From assembly GCF_000648615.1 (NCBI RefSeq), contig NZ_JFZC01000004.1, forward strand, positions 62,001-126,000: a stretch of DNA of 64,000 nucleotides. Reading direction: 5' to 3'. The notes under the pieces were generated by a model. That model did no database searches and was not told the DNA's origin. It saw nothing but the letters and a program-made list of their open reading frames with translations. Each line of letters starts with the position of its first letter. Position 1 is the first letter of the stretch. The DNA comes from Sporolactobacillus terrae DSM 11697. GTDB taxonomy: Bacteria > Bacillota > Bacilli > Bacillales > Sporolactobacillaceae. Positions 24,292 through 32,828 of the stretch are shown piece after piece. Made by a program: the position numbers and the translations under genes.

Positions 24292-26784
24292 ATGGTTGAA
24301 TACCATACCCGAATGGAAAGACGGCGTGCAGCCGAAGCAGAAAAACAGAAAAACGAAACACATAAACCTGCAAAAAAGAAAAAGAAATCCGGTGGAAAAA
24401 AACATTGGGTAAAGCGGACTTTCATTCTTTTATTGCTGGTTTTCTTATTCTTGATCTTGGCTGGGACGATTTTCGTCTTCGCTGTGATCGGACAGGCGCC
24501 GAAATTAAACGCAAATGCATTGCATAATGAAATATCATCGGTCCTCTATGATCAAAATGATAAAAAAGCAACGGATGTCGACTCCGGCGAGCATCGCATG
24601 TATACAGATATCGATAACATCCCTAAAACGATTCAAGATGCTTATATAGCGACAGAGGATGTTCGTTTCTATAAACATATCGGTATCGACCCGATTCGAA
24701 TCATGGGTGCAGGCGTCGCCCAGTTTACGAAGGGGTATAAATCTGAAGGAGCAAGTACGATCACACAGCAGGTCGTTCGCAATGCAATGCTCACTCAGAA
24801 TAAGACCTTTACACGTAAGATTCAAGAAATGTATCTAGCGATTCAATTGGAGAAAAGTTACACCAAAAAGCAGATTCTTGAGTTTTACTTAAATCAAATC
24901 TATCTCGGTGGGGGTCCCACTTACGGTGTAGCCGCTGCTTCTGAACGCTATTTCGGCAAGAATGTTAAGAATGTCACTTTAGACCAAGCAGCAATGCTTG
25001 CCGCGATGACACGGAATCCCGGCTACTATGACCCGATCAAACATCCTGATCGGGCAAAAACACGCCGTGATTTGGTTCTTGACTTGATGGTGCACAATCA
25101 CGCCATCTCATCGGAGGAAGCAGCAAAGGCAAAAACCGTTTCGATGAAGCAAATGACAAAGGGACATCGGCAGATTAAGGTCAGCAATCGCAAATATGGC
25201 GCCTTTCTCGATTTCGTTCGCAAAGAACTGGTTGAGGATAAAAAAGTAATTACGGAACAGGAATTCAATTCGGGAGGATTGAAGATCTACACCACTTTGG
25301 ATCCGGAGATTCAGAATCAGGCGCAGGATGTGCTGAATAATAAACAAAATTTCCCGGTTGTACAAAAGAATTTCAACGCCGGCGTTTCGGTGATCGATAC
25401 GCAAACCGGGGCAATTCGTGCCCTCGGCGGCGGGCGCAACTACACCTATTTAATGAACAACAACCGCTCTTATAAAACAGCGGGAAGCGGCAATGTCGGT
25501 TCCACTGCCAAACCAATTATGGATTATGGTCCAGCCATCGACTATTTACAATGGCCGACCGACTATCAAGTCGATGATACGCCGGATGTTAAATACAGTT
25601 GGGGAAAAAAGATCAATGATTTTGATAATCGTTTCCTTGGTTCAATGACAATGCGCCGAGCGCTTTACCTGTCACGCAATGTTCCTGCTTTGCAAACGTT
25701 CCAGAAGGTTGATCAGGCAAAAGGCACAGGTAGCATTCGTACATTTGCCAAAAAACTCGGCATCCCAAGCGAAACGCTTAAAAAGCTTGGCGAAAGCTAT
25801 TCAATTGGTGGCGGCGGATTCAGTTCCAACCCGCTCGAAATGTCCGGCGCCTATGCTGCCTTTGGCAATAAGGGCATATACAATCAGCCCTACGCAGTAC
25901 GAAAAATTGTAAAGACGGACGGAGAAGTGATTCAGCTGAACCATACACGTCGTGTTGCGATGCATGACTATACGGCATACATGGTTACCGATATGCTTAA
26001 AGATGTCATGACAAATCCACAAGGGACCGGGCGCAGTGCAAATATAGGCGGATCAAACATGGCGGGTAAAACCGGCACGCATAATATTCCTGATGATTAC
26101 GCGAAGCAATACGGCATATCAGCCACGCAGCAAAGACATGGTGCCCTCGCTTCTTGGTTCGTCGGCTACAATACAAGATTAACTACCGCTGTATGGACGG
26201 GTTACGAAGTTAAAAATGAGCAAAAAAATGACAAAGACTATGGTACTTTTCTCGGGCCGACCGAACAACAATATGCAAAAACCATTTTCAGAAACATTAT
26301 GGCTCAATTTATGGTTGGTGCTCCGGATTTCACAAAGCCAAATTCCGTTGAGACATTGGGCAACGGTGAATTGGCTGTGATGCATTCAAATGTCAGCAAT
26401 CACTTCCGCTCAGATAAGTCGGATGCATCAAGCAGTGAAAGCAGCAGTGAGCAAAGCAGTTCTTCAAGCAGCGAAAGTAGCAGTAGCAGTGAAGAAAGCA
26501 GCTCGTCAAGTAGTGAGAGCAGCGGTAGCAGTGAAAGCAGCAGCTCAAGTATTGATGAAAATACTGAAGATACCGGGGAAAATGAAAACGCTGAAAACAA
26601 CGGAAACAATGGTGATACTGAAAACAACGGAAATAATGGTGATGCGGGAAACAACGGAAATAATGTGGACACTGGAAACAACGAAAAAAATGGAGACACT
26701 GAAAACAACGGAAATAATGGTGACGCGGGAAACAACGGAAATAATGTGGACACTGGAACACCACCACCAACTACTAATCAGTAA
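24292..26784 (+). CDS. ponA: Class A penicillin-binding protein 1A/1B
   Basis: The 830-residue protein has a lysine-rich cytosolic N-terminus, a membrane helix near residues 43-66, and a GT51 glycosyltransferase domain (ATEDVRFYKH, EGASTITQQVVRN). The transpeptidase domain has STAK near residue 404, LSRN near 462 and KTGT near 594. It polymerises and crosslinks peptidoglycan at the outer membrane face. After about residue 705 a Ser/Glu-rich tract is followed by six nine-residue Asn/Gly repeats, so the tail is probably disordered. GGAAAGGTAGG precedes the ATG. Confidence 0.95.
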   Translation: MVEYHTRMERRRAAEAEKQKNETHKPAKKKKKSGGKKHWVKRTFILLLLVFLFLILAGTIFVFAVIGQAPKLNANALHNEISSVLYDQNDKKATDVDSGEHRMYTDIDNIPKTIQDAYIATEDVRFYKHIGIDPIRIMGAGVAQFTKGYKSEGASTITQQVVRNAMLTQNKTFTRKIQEMYLAIQLEKSYTKKQILEFYLNQIYLGGGPTYGVAAASERYFGKNVKNVTLDQAAMLAAMTRNPGYYDPIKHPDRAKTRRDLVLDLMVHNHAISSEEAAKAKTVSMKQMTKGHRQIKVSNRKYGAFLDFVRKELVEDKKVITEQEFNSGGLKIYTTLDPEIQNQAQDVLNNKQNFPVVQKNFNAGVSVIDTQTGAIRALGGGRNYTYLMNNNRSYKTAGSGNVGSTAKPIMDYGPAIDYLQWPTDYQVDDTPDVKYSWGKKINDFDNRFLGSMTMRRALYLSRNVPALQTFQKVDQAKGTGSIRTFAKKLGIPSETLKKLGESYSIGGGGFSSNPLEMSGAYAAFGNKGIYNQPYAVRKIVKTDGEVIQLNHTRRVAMHDYTAYMVTDMLKDVMTNPQGTGRSANIGGSNMAGKTGTHNIPDDYAKQYGISATQQRHGALASWFVGYNTRLTTAVWTGYEVKNEQKNDKDYGTFLGPTEQQYAKTIFRNIMAQFMVGAPDFTKPNSVETLGNGELAVMHSNVSNHFRSDKSDASSSESSSEQSSSSSSESSSSSEESSSSSSESSGSSESSSSSIDENTEDTGENENAENNGNNGDTENNGNNGDAGNNGNNVDTGNNEKNGDTENNGNNGDAGNNGNNVDTGTPPPTTNQ
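26593..26754 (+). repeat. Six 27-base tandem repeats inside the ponA C-terminus
   Basis: Units encode variants of ENNGNNGDT (last residues T/A, one unit NNEKNGDT-like). Units 2-3 and 5-6 are almost identical in DNA, indicating recent segmental duplication. The repeats end just before the final GTPPPTTNQ. Confidence 0.85.
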
Positions 26785-26807
26785 CCTTAAAACAAAAATG
26801 TAAATGG

Positions 26808-26848
26808 CCTCCCTAAGGTTGGACAGATAAAATTCAACTTTAGGGAGG
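26808..26848. repeat. 14-base inverted repeat after ponA, with an IS3-like end sequence
   Basis: CCTCCCTAAGGTTG and CAACTTTAGGGAGG (one mismatch) flank ACAGATAAAATT. The left arm plus GGACAG resembles IS3/IS150-type ends, while the hairpin may also act as the ponA terminator. The T-run is weak. Confidence 0.45.
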
Positions 26849-27300
26849 TTTGCTATGTCTAAATACTTAACTGATTTTAAAAAGAATACTTCAAACTGAT
26901 GAAGAGCAACTCATCGCTATCTGGGAAAAAGCATTGCAGACATTAAAACTTAAAACATCGATAAAATATAAAAAAGAACCGTTCACCACTTGAACGCGCA
27001 GCACTTTATTTAAAATTTCAATCTCTTTACTTTCATCGATTTATCAGTGAAGTCGTAACAGATTTAGATGGATTCGAAACCAATTGAGTACATCCCCTAT
27101 GGGGGGAAACGCACGAAGAATCCAAAGTCTGCAGTCAAAAAAGAACAACGAATCAAAAGTTACTTATTAAACAGGAGTGACTTCAGGAGTTTGAATCAGA
27201 AAACGAACTTCTAATGATGCCCCGTGCTAAAGGGAAAAATTATAAACGGTTTTGTGTGCTTAGATCAAGTATTATAATTAATAAAGAATCAAAGAAAAAT
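26849..27300 (+). mobile_element. Decayed insertion-sequence remnant (IS3-like left end)
   Basis: Immediately after the IS-like end an AGGGAGG-ATG start reads MSKYLTDFKKN, the kind of N-terminus seen in IS3-family OrfA proteins, but it stops after 14 codons. The following roughly 400 bases keep short protein-like pieces in shifting frames and no complete helix-turn-helix or DDE domain. No right end or target duplication was recognised. The call rests on the end sequence and OrfA-like start. Confidence 0.4.
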
Positions 27301-27301
27301 T

Positions 27302-27342
27302 CGGCGGTTAAAGTCCAATTGAATATCGGATTTTAACCACCG
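27302..27342 (-). terminator. Terminator of the dnaD-nth-ypoC operon
   Basis: On the minus strand GGTTAAAATCC pairs with GGACTTTAACC (one mismatch) and is followed by AATTTTTCTTT, about 70 bases past the ypoC stop codon. Confidence 0.55.
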
Positions 27343-27410
27343 AACAGGCATTTAAAACTACATCAACTTTACGGGGAGACATCATCAAGACGTTGGGGAT
27401 TTTGTCTCTC

Positions 27411-27953
27411 TCATTTATTTTCGAGGCGACGCATGCTCGCTGCTCTTTTTTTGGTAAATTCCTGCTCCAACTCATCCAACTGAATAAACGCCAGATAACG
27501 CGCCGGTTGACGAAGCAAGTAACCAAGTCGTTCGTCAATATTCAATGGTGCGTAGGGAGCAGCCTTGATCTGTTGGATCAAATCGTCATGAACTAATGAG
27601 GAAACCGGAGCGCCCGCAGACCAGCAAAGCTGATCAATGAATGCAGCAATGCAACGAATCATCGGCTTTCGAACCAAAGCTTGATCACGCTGGTGAAAAA
27701 GCACGCGAAGCGCTTCGCTGCGCTCCTTCCAGTACGCATGAAAAAAATTGTCCTCTTCCTGCCAGGGCCACTTTTCCAGCTGATTGGGCGCATTTACATT
27801 TATATAAAGTAAATCATAGAGAAAGGGAATCTGATAAACCTCTTTTTCCGAGAGTACACCGTCAATGACCTGCTGCTTTTCGTAAAATGGGAAAACTTGA
27901 AACGTTTGAGGCAGCTCAAGCTTTAGAAATGGCTTTGTCAAACTTGCTTTCAC
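27411..27953 (-). CDS. ypoC: YpoC family protein
   Basis: The 180-residue soluble protein fits the YpoC family by position (directly after nth, near ponA) and by the conserved PFLYDLLYINVN and WPWQEEDNFF segments. It overlaps the 3' end of nth by 38 bases, so translation is coupled. Its function is unknown throughout Bacillales. The tail (EQEFTKKRAASMRRLENK) is basic. Confidence 0.82.
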   Translation of the reverse strand: MKASLTKPFLKLELPQTFQVFPFYEKQQVIDGVLSEKEVYQIPFLYDLLYINVNAPNQLEKWPWQEEDNFFHAYWKERSEALRVLFHQRDQALVRKPMIRCIAAFIDQLCWSAGAPVSSLVHDDLIQQIKAAPYAPLNIDERLGYLLRQPARYLAFIQLDELEQEFTKKRAASMRRLENK

Positions 27954-28629
27954 CTCTTCTCATTCGTTTCTGCCCCTCTCGGCATACGTCAAGAAGCGGA
28001 CATTCCGGACACTTCGGATTTTGTGCTCTACAATGATAGCGTCCGAAAAAAATCAGACGATGATGCGTTTCCGACCACTTCTCCCTGGGAACCCGCCGCA
28101 TCAATGTCTTCTCGACTTCAAGGACGCTGTCCTTCCATCGGCAGATTCCCAGCCGCTTGGTTACCCGTTCAACATGGGTGTCAACAGCAAGAGCGGGTTC
28201 ACCAAATGCAACCGAGACAATCACATTCGCTGTTTTTCGTCCAATACCGGGAAGTTTGATGAGTTCATTACGAGTTGTTGGCAGCTCGCCATTATACTTT
28301 TCAATGAGCATCTGACACATTTGCCGTATATGTTTCGCCTTATTTCGGTAAAGCCCAATAGAGCGCAGATCATTTTGAAGTTCTTCAATGGGTACAGCTA
28401 GGTAATCCTCAGGCTCATGATATTTTTGAAATAGACTCGGTGTGACGCGATTGACTAGAGCATCGGTACATTGTGCGGAAAGCATCACCGCAATCGCCAG
28501 TTCAAAAGGATTGGAATGGTTTAATTCACAATGGGCATCAGGAAACATGTCTGCTATCGTATTTAAGATGTAGTCACATTGTTTTTGGTTCAGGAGTTTG
28601 CACCTTCCTAATCGAGTTTGCCTAGCCAA
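27916..28629 (-). CDS. nth: Endonuclease III (DNA glycosylase/AP lyase)
   Basis: The protein has the helix-hairpin-helix with catalytic Lys (LPGIGRKTANVIVSVAFG), the catalytic Asp in ALAVDTHVERV, and the 4Fe-4S ligands Cys-x6-Cys-x2-Cys-x5-Cys (CRAQNPKCPECPLLDVC). It removes oxidised pyrimidines in base-excision repair. The TTG at 28629 lies inside dnaD and has no ribosome binding site. GGAAGG is ideally placed for a CTG at 28593, where the homologous B. subtilis protein begins, so the true start may be CTG. The longer reading is kept here. Confidence 0.93.
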   Translation of the reverse strand: MARQTRLGRCKLLNQKQCDYILNTIADMFPDAHCELNHSNPFELAIAVMLSAQCTDALVNRVTPSLFQKYHEPEDYLAVPIEELQNDLRSIGLYRNKAKHIRQMCQMLIEKYNGELPTTRNELIKLPGIGRKTANVIVSVAFGEPALAVDTHVERVTKRLGICRWKDSVLEVEKTLMRRVPREKWSETHHRLIFFGRYHCRAQNPKCPECPLLDVCREGQKRMRRGESKFDKAISKA

Positions 28630-29309
28630 TTATACGTCGGCATTTTCGGAACATCGCTTTTTTCTTGTTTGGTCACTGTGTTACGATGTTGGTGAGCTCT
28701 GATTTTTTCACCATGTTTCTTTGCCTGATCCAATGTTTTGATTCCGTTTTTCTTCCAGTCAAATAAGATGCGATCGATATAACGGAAATTCATTTTTCCG
28801 GATAGAACCGCTTCACGCAAGGCACCTTTAATCAACGATGGCGAATGGTGGTCTTGATCCAGCCACATCGCAAGCGTCTCGCACTCAATTGGCGAAAGCG
28901 GTCTTGCAAATTCATTTTCAAACAACGTATACAGCTTATCATCGTTTTCTGTTGACACCTTGCTCACCCTCTTTGAGTAAGCGGCGCGAATCAGCTTGTT
29001 CCAAAGCGGCTCCAACGAGTACGCTTCAGAATATAGTTTACGATCATTTTTTTGTATGATTGCCAAATAGCCGCGTTGGATTAAGCTGCGCAGACAATCT
29101 GCGCACGCGGTTTCATCAAAGCTCATTCTGCTCGCCAAATCGTCAAACGTTGGAAAATCGTCACCTTTACTTAGAAATGAGTGGATTTGAACCAGCAACA
29201 TACACTCTTGCTCATTCAAACCAATCCCGTGATAGTTTTCAATAAGAAGTGACGGGACAGTGACACTGCCGTTCCCAACGAGTTCAAGCATGAAATTCAT
29301 ATCCATCAT
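28608..29309 (-). CDS. dnaD: DNA replication initiation protein DnaD
   Basis: The 233-residue protein has the DnaD N-terminal winged helix (LNEQECMLLVQIHSFLS, then FDDLASRMSFDETACADCL) and the C-terminal DDBH2 domain with YIDRILFDWKKNGIKT. DnaD helps load the helicase with DnaB and DnaI at oriC and during PriA restart. GAGGTG sits before ATG 29309 (MMDMNFM); the upstream ATG overlaps that site. It overlaps nth. It has its own transcription start, because a terminator separates it from asnS. Confidence 0.93.
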   Translation of the reverse strand: MMDMNFMLELVGNGSVTVPSLLIENYHGIGLNEQECMLLVQIHSFLSKGDDFPTFDDLASRMSFDETACADCLRSLIQRGYLAIIQKNDRKLYSEAYSLEPLWNKLIRAAYSKRVSKVSTENDDKLYTLFENEFARPLSPIECETLAMWLDQDHHSPSLIKGALREAVLSGKMNFRYIDRILFDWKKNGIKTLDQAKKHGEKIRAHQHRNTVTKQEKSDVPKMPTYNWLGKLD

Positions 29310-29397
29310 TCTATGACACCTCATTGAACATTATAGCATGGATCATCGCAGACTGCGGTCCATGTACTGAGGGAGATTCTCTCAAATTGCACCGCAA

Positions 29398-29428
29398 AAA
29401 TAGCAAAAGACTCGGGAACACCCGAGTC
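29398..29428 (-). terminator. Terminator after asnS
   Basis: Minus-strand GACTCGGG-TGTT-CCCGAGTC hairpin followed by TTTTGCTATTTTT, 22 bases past the asnS stop codon. Confidence 0.85.
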
Positions 29429-29449
29429 TATCACCATGAAAAACCTCGA

Positions 29450-30742
29450 TTAAGGATAGATACGATTCAACAATCTCGGGAACGGAATCGTCTCGCGGAT
29501 GTGATCCAATCCGCAAATCCATGCGATTGCTCGCTCTAGCCCCAACCCGAATCCCGAATGTGGAACGGTGCCATATTGGCGAAGTTCCAGATACCACTGG
29601 TACGCAGGATCCGTAAGATGGAACGCTTCATAGCGCTTCTTCATCAGTTCCAGATCATCGATTCGCTGGCTTCCGCCAATAATTTCACCATAACCTTCCG
29701 GTGCCAAAAGATCGGCGCAAAGAACGACATCGTCACGTTCAGGATCCGGTTTCATATAGAATGCCTTAACTTTTGTCGGGTATTTCGTCACGAAAACCGG
29801 GACATCGAAATGTTCAGCAATTGCGGTTTCATGTGGTGAACCAAAATCATCGCCCCATTCAATATCATTAAATCCTTCTTTCTTTAAGAAGTCAATCGCT
29901 TCATCATAGCTGATACGCGGGAACGGTGCTTTAATCTTCTCAAGCCTTGTCGTGTCACGTCCAATCGCTTTAAGCTCCGATTGACAATTGTTCAAAACAC
30001 GTTGAACAAGATAAGCTACATAGTTTTCTTGAACCTTTAGACTTTCTTCATGATCACAGAAGGCCATTTCCGGTTCAATCATCCAGAACTCAATCAAATG
30101 CCGCCGTGTTTTTGATTTCTCAGCACGGAAAGCCGGTCCAAACGAGAATACCTTTCCAAAAGCCATTGCAGCAGCTTCCATATAGAGCTGCCCGCTTTGC
30201 GAGAGATAGGCATCACGATCGAAATATTTTGTATGGAAGAGATCGGTGGTTCCCTCTGCAGAACTTCCGGTCAGAATCGGCGGGTCAACTTTAATAAAGC
30301 CGTGATCATTAAAGAAATCATAAGTTGCTTTGATCACTTCATTGCGAATACGCAAAATGGCATGCTGCCTGCTGGAACGCAGCCACAGGTGCCGGTGATC
30401 CATTAAGAACTCAACGCCATGCTCCTTAGGGGTGATCGGGTAATCATGTGCCATTTGAATAATCTCCAGATCAGTGACCGTTAACTCAAATCCACTTGGC
30501 GCGCGTTTATCTTCGCGCACACTTCCCGTAACATAGAGCGAGCTTTCTTGTGTTAATTCTTTCGCCTTTTCCCAATTTTCTTCACTGATCTCATTTTTTA
30601 GAACAACGGCTTGAATAAATCCAGTGCCGTCCCGAAGTTCCAAAAAGGCAATCTTACCGCTTGATCGTTTGTTGGCCAGCCATGCACCAATGGTCACTTC
30701 ATCGCCCAAATGATCTTTCACTTCAGAAATTCTTACATTCAT
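29450..30742 (-). CDS. asnS: Asparaginyl-tRNA synthetase
   Basis: The 430-residue class IIb synthetase has an N-terminal OB-fold anticodon-binding domain (residues 1-105), motif 2 ([18 protein letters not shown]) near residue 208 and motif 3 ([15 protein letters not shown]) near 400. It charges tRNA-Asn. ATG 30742 ([11 protein letters not shown]) follows GGGGGT. It lies 30 bases after aspB, so ypmB-aspB-asnS form an operon as in B. subtilis. No T-box leader is found directly before it. Confidence 0.96.
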   Translation of the reverse strand: MNVRISEVKDHLGDEVTIGAWLANKRSSGKIAFLELRDGTGFIQAVVLKNEISEENWEKAKELTQESSLYVTGSVREDKRAPSGFELTVTDLEIIQMAHDYPITPKEHGVEFLMDHRHLWLRSSRQHAILRIRNEVIKATYDFFNDHGFIKVDPPILTGSSAEGTTDLFHTKYFDRDAYLSQSGQLYMEAAAMAFGKVFSFGPAFRAEKSKTRRHLIEFWMIEPEMAFCDHEESLKVQENYVAYLVQRVLNNCQSELKAIGRDTTRLEKIKAPFPRISYDEAIDFLKKEGFNDIEWGDDFGSPHETAIAEHFDVPVFVTKYPTKVKAFYMKPDPERDDVVLCADLLAPEGYGEIIGGSQRIDDLELMKKRYEAFHLTDPAYQWYLELRQYGTVPHSGFGLGLERAIAWICGLDHIRETIPFPRLLNRIYP

Positions 30743-30772
30743 TTTCCATGACCCCCGCATTCATGTAACAAA

Positions 30773-31957
30773 TTACTTTGTATGTTCTTTAATAAAGTGT
30801 TCGATGCGATCGAGCGCTTTTTCCAAATTATCTAAGGATGTCGCATAGGATAAGCGGATATAATCAGGCATTCCGAAACCTGCACCGGGAACTACGGCAA
30901 CCTTTTCTTCGTCTAGTAATGCTTTGACCCAATCTGTAACACATGAAAAACCACATGCATCACTCAATGGTCGTATATTTGGGAAGAGATAAAAGGCCCC
31001 TTGAGGTTTGACACAAGTCACACCAGGCAAGTTCACCAATCTCGGGTATATTGTATTTAATCGTTGTTCAAACGCCTGACGCATGGTTTCGATACTTTCT
31101 TGAGGACCGTTATACGCCGCAATTGCCGCATATTGTGACACTGACGCCGGGTTTGATGTACTGTGACTTGCTATATTTGTCATCGCTTGAATTAAGGCCG
31201 CATCAGCTGCCGCATAGCCGATACGCCAACCGGTCATTGAATGTGATTTAGAGACTCCGTTAACAACAACCGTCTGTGCTTTCACTGATTCAGACAATTG
31301 TGCAATTGAGAAGAAACAGTTGCCATTATAAACGAGCTTTTCATAGATTTCATCCGAAATAATCACAAGATCATGTTTCACACAAAACTCAGCAATCGGT
31401 TCAAGTTCTTCTTTAGAATAGATCATCCCGGTCGGATTGCTCGGCGAATTAATAAGCACTGCTTTCGTTTTTGCAGTAACCGCTTTTTCCAAATCAGCAA
31501 CCGTGATTTTGAAATGATCGCGCTCGGAGGTCTCAATTGTGATTGGAACACCTCCAGCTAGTTTAACCTGTTCCGTGTAACTTACCCAATATGGAGCAGG
31601 AATAATCACTTCGTCAGATGGATTCAGCAAGGCTTGGAAGAGCAAATAAAGAACGTGCTTCGCACCGTTTCCAACAATAATTTGATTTCGTTCATAGTCA
31701 AATCCTTGATCACGCTTTAATTTTTTGATAATGGCATCCTTCAGTTCTGGAAGACCTGCCGAAGGCGTATATTTCGTATGTCCGGCTTGTGCAGCCTCCG
31801 TTGCTGCATCAATAATAAATTCAGGTGTATTAAAATCTGGTTGTCCTGCCCCTAGTCCGATGACATCAAACCCACTTGCTTTCAATTCGTTCGCCTTCGC
31901 TGTAATGGCAAGGGTACTTGACGGAGTGATCATTTCCGCTCTTCTTGCAAATTGCAT
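30773..31957 (-). CDS. aspB: Aspartate aminotransferase AspB
   Basis: The 394-residue class I PLP aminotransferase has the cofactor Lys in VVNGVSKSHSMTGWRIGYA near residue 238, the NSPSNPTG motif near 172 and the substrate Arg in IRLSYATS near 370. It interconverts aspartate and oxaloacetate. AGGGAGG before ATG 31957 (MQFARRAEM) fixes the start. It is flanked by ypmB and asnS in the conserved order; supplying aspartate next to asparaginyl-tRNA charging fits the context. Confidence 0.93.
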   Translation of the reverse strand: MQFARRAEMITPSSTLAITAKANELKASGFDVIGLGAGQPDFNTPEFIIDAATEAAQAGHTKYTPSAGLPELKDAIIKKLKRDQGFDYERNQIIVGNGAKHVLYLLFQALLNPSDEVIIPAPYWVSYTEQVKLAGGVPITIETSERDHFKITVADLEKAVTAKTKAVLINSPSNPTGMIYSKEELEPIAEFCVKHDLVIISDEIYEKLVYNGNCFFSIAQLSESVKAQTVVVNGVSKSHSMTGWRIGYAAADAALIQAMTNIASHSTSNPASVSQYAAIAAYNGPQESIETMRQAFEQRLNTIYPRLVNLPGVTCVKPQGAFYLFPNIRPLSDACGFSCVTDWVKALLDEEKVAVVPGAGFGMPDYIRLSYATSLDNLEKALDRIEHFIKEHTK

Positions 31958-31996
31958 TCTCTCTTCCTCCCTGAACATTTATCAAGATCAGCACAG

Positions 31997-32488
31997 TTAC
32001 AAATTTAGAATTCGTTGTGCTTCTTTCCCAGAATCAAAATAAAATGAAACATAATTATAATGTTGATTCGGGCTTAAAAAGGTAATTTCCCATACCGGAT
32101 TGCCATTGATCGCCCCGAGTCGAACGGAAATGAGTCGTTTAACATCGAACCTCTGACGTTCAAAAAGGGTCAAAACTTGATTCTTTGTTATCCCGTCACT
32201 TGCTCTGCGTTCAATATAAGCCGCTTTTTTCGAATCATCGGGCACCCAAAAATAAACCGTTTTCCCATTTCTTTTGGCCTTAACCACTTGATAGGCATCT
32301 GACCCATGATAAGCTGAAACAGAAAGCGTGCGATCAAAGGAATAATGCTGCTTTGCTTTCTCAACCGCTGCTGCCGCGTCATGCGTTTGATTACTCATGT
32401 TGCTTGAATACAAATGCCAAGCACCAAAAATCAAGATCAATAACACAGTAAAAGCAGTGACATAAATCCATGTTCGTGTTGTTCTCAA
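31997..32488 (-). CDS. ypmB: YpmB-like membrane-anchored protein (DUF5590)
   Basis: The 163-residue protein has one N-terminal membrane helix (TWIYVTAFTVLLILIFGAW) and an extracytoplasmic domain with two repeats of the peptidase-propeptide-like fold (VVKAKRNGKTVYFWV, VWEITFLSPNQHYNYVSFY). The position before aspB-asnS matches B. subtilis ypmB. The start is TTG 32488 after GGGTGA. Its function is unknown; PepSY-like domains often bind or inhibit proteins at the cell surface. Confidence 0.85.
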   Translation of the reverse strand: MRTTRTWIYVTAFTVLLILIFGAWHLYSSNMSNQTHDAAAAVEKAKQHYSFDRTLSVSAYHGSDAYQVVKAKRNGKTVYFWVPDDSKKAAYIERRASDGITKNQVLTLFERQRFDVKRLISVRLGAINGNPVWEITFLSPNQHYNYVSFYFDSGKEAQRILNL

Positions 32489-32828
32489 AAAATCACCCGA
32501 ATCACTTTATGTATCTGGCGAACCACGCGTCACGCGGTGCCGCCATTGCCAAATACTGGCGGGTATAACCCTTACCCTTTCCGTTTAAACTACGCCTACC
32601 CAGTTATGGGAAAAAAGCTCCTGAACCGACTTATGCATTGCGGGTAAACCCGGTCTTTCGGGTTTATTTTCATTTGCTCAGCAAAATAATCGTATCGATT
32701 CTTCCGGTAGATTGCAAGATCATTTTTTGTTCGAACCACCGGTTGCCCTCATACACGAACTGCGTGATTCCACCCTTTTAAATAATTATAACAAAATGCT
32801 GCTCGTTCTGTGCGATAATTGAAACGCT
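32489..32828 (-). ncRNA. Structured noncoding gap, possible leader RNA of ypmB-aspB-asnS
   Basis: An extended -10 (TG-T-TATAAT, 32785-32792 on the minus strand) starts a leader of about 290 bases before ypmB. It holds several hairpins: AAACCCG/CGGGTTT (32645-32667), CCCA/TGGG, GGGT/ACCC, and GGCG-ACCGCG/CGTGGT-CGCC (32518-32546). A 28-codon frame (32670-32756, GTG start) is open but lacks good translation signals. The AAACCCG hairpin followed by ATTTT would also terminate a plus-strand transcript. No known riboswitch class fits. This is where B. subtilis carries panBCD-dinG-ypmA. Confidence 0.35.

Noticed and set aside
26393-26770. Long minus-strand open frames opposite the ponA tail
   Set aside because: They are antisense to Ser/Asn-repeat codons; the Phe/Leu/Cys-rich products are composition artefacts.
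32500-32560. T-box antiterminator in front of ypmB-aspB-asnS
   Set aside because: GGCACCGCG resembles the T-box core, but the leading UGG is CGG, no Stem I with AGTA/GNTG elements is present, and the segment folds better as a simple hairpin.
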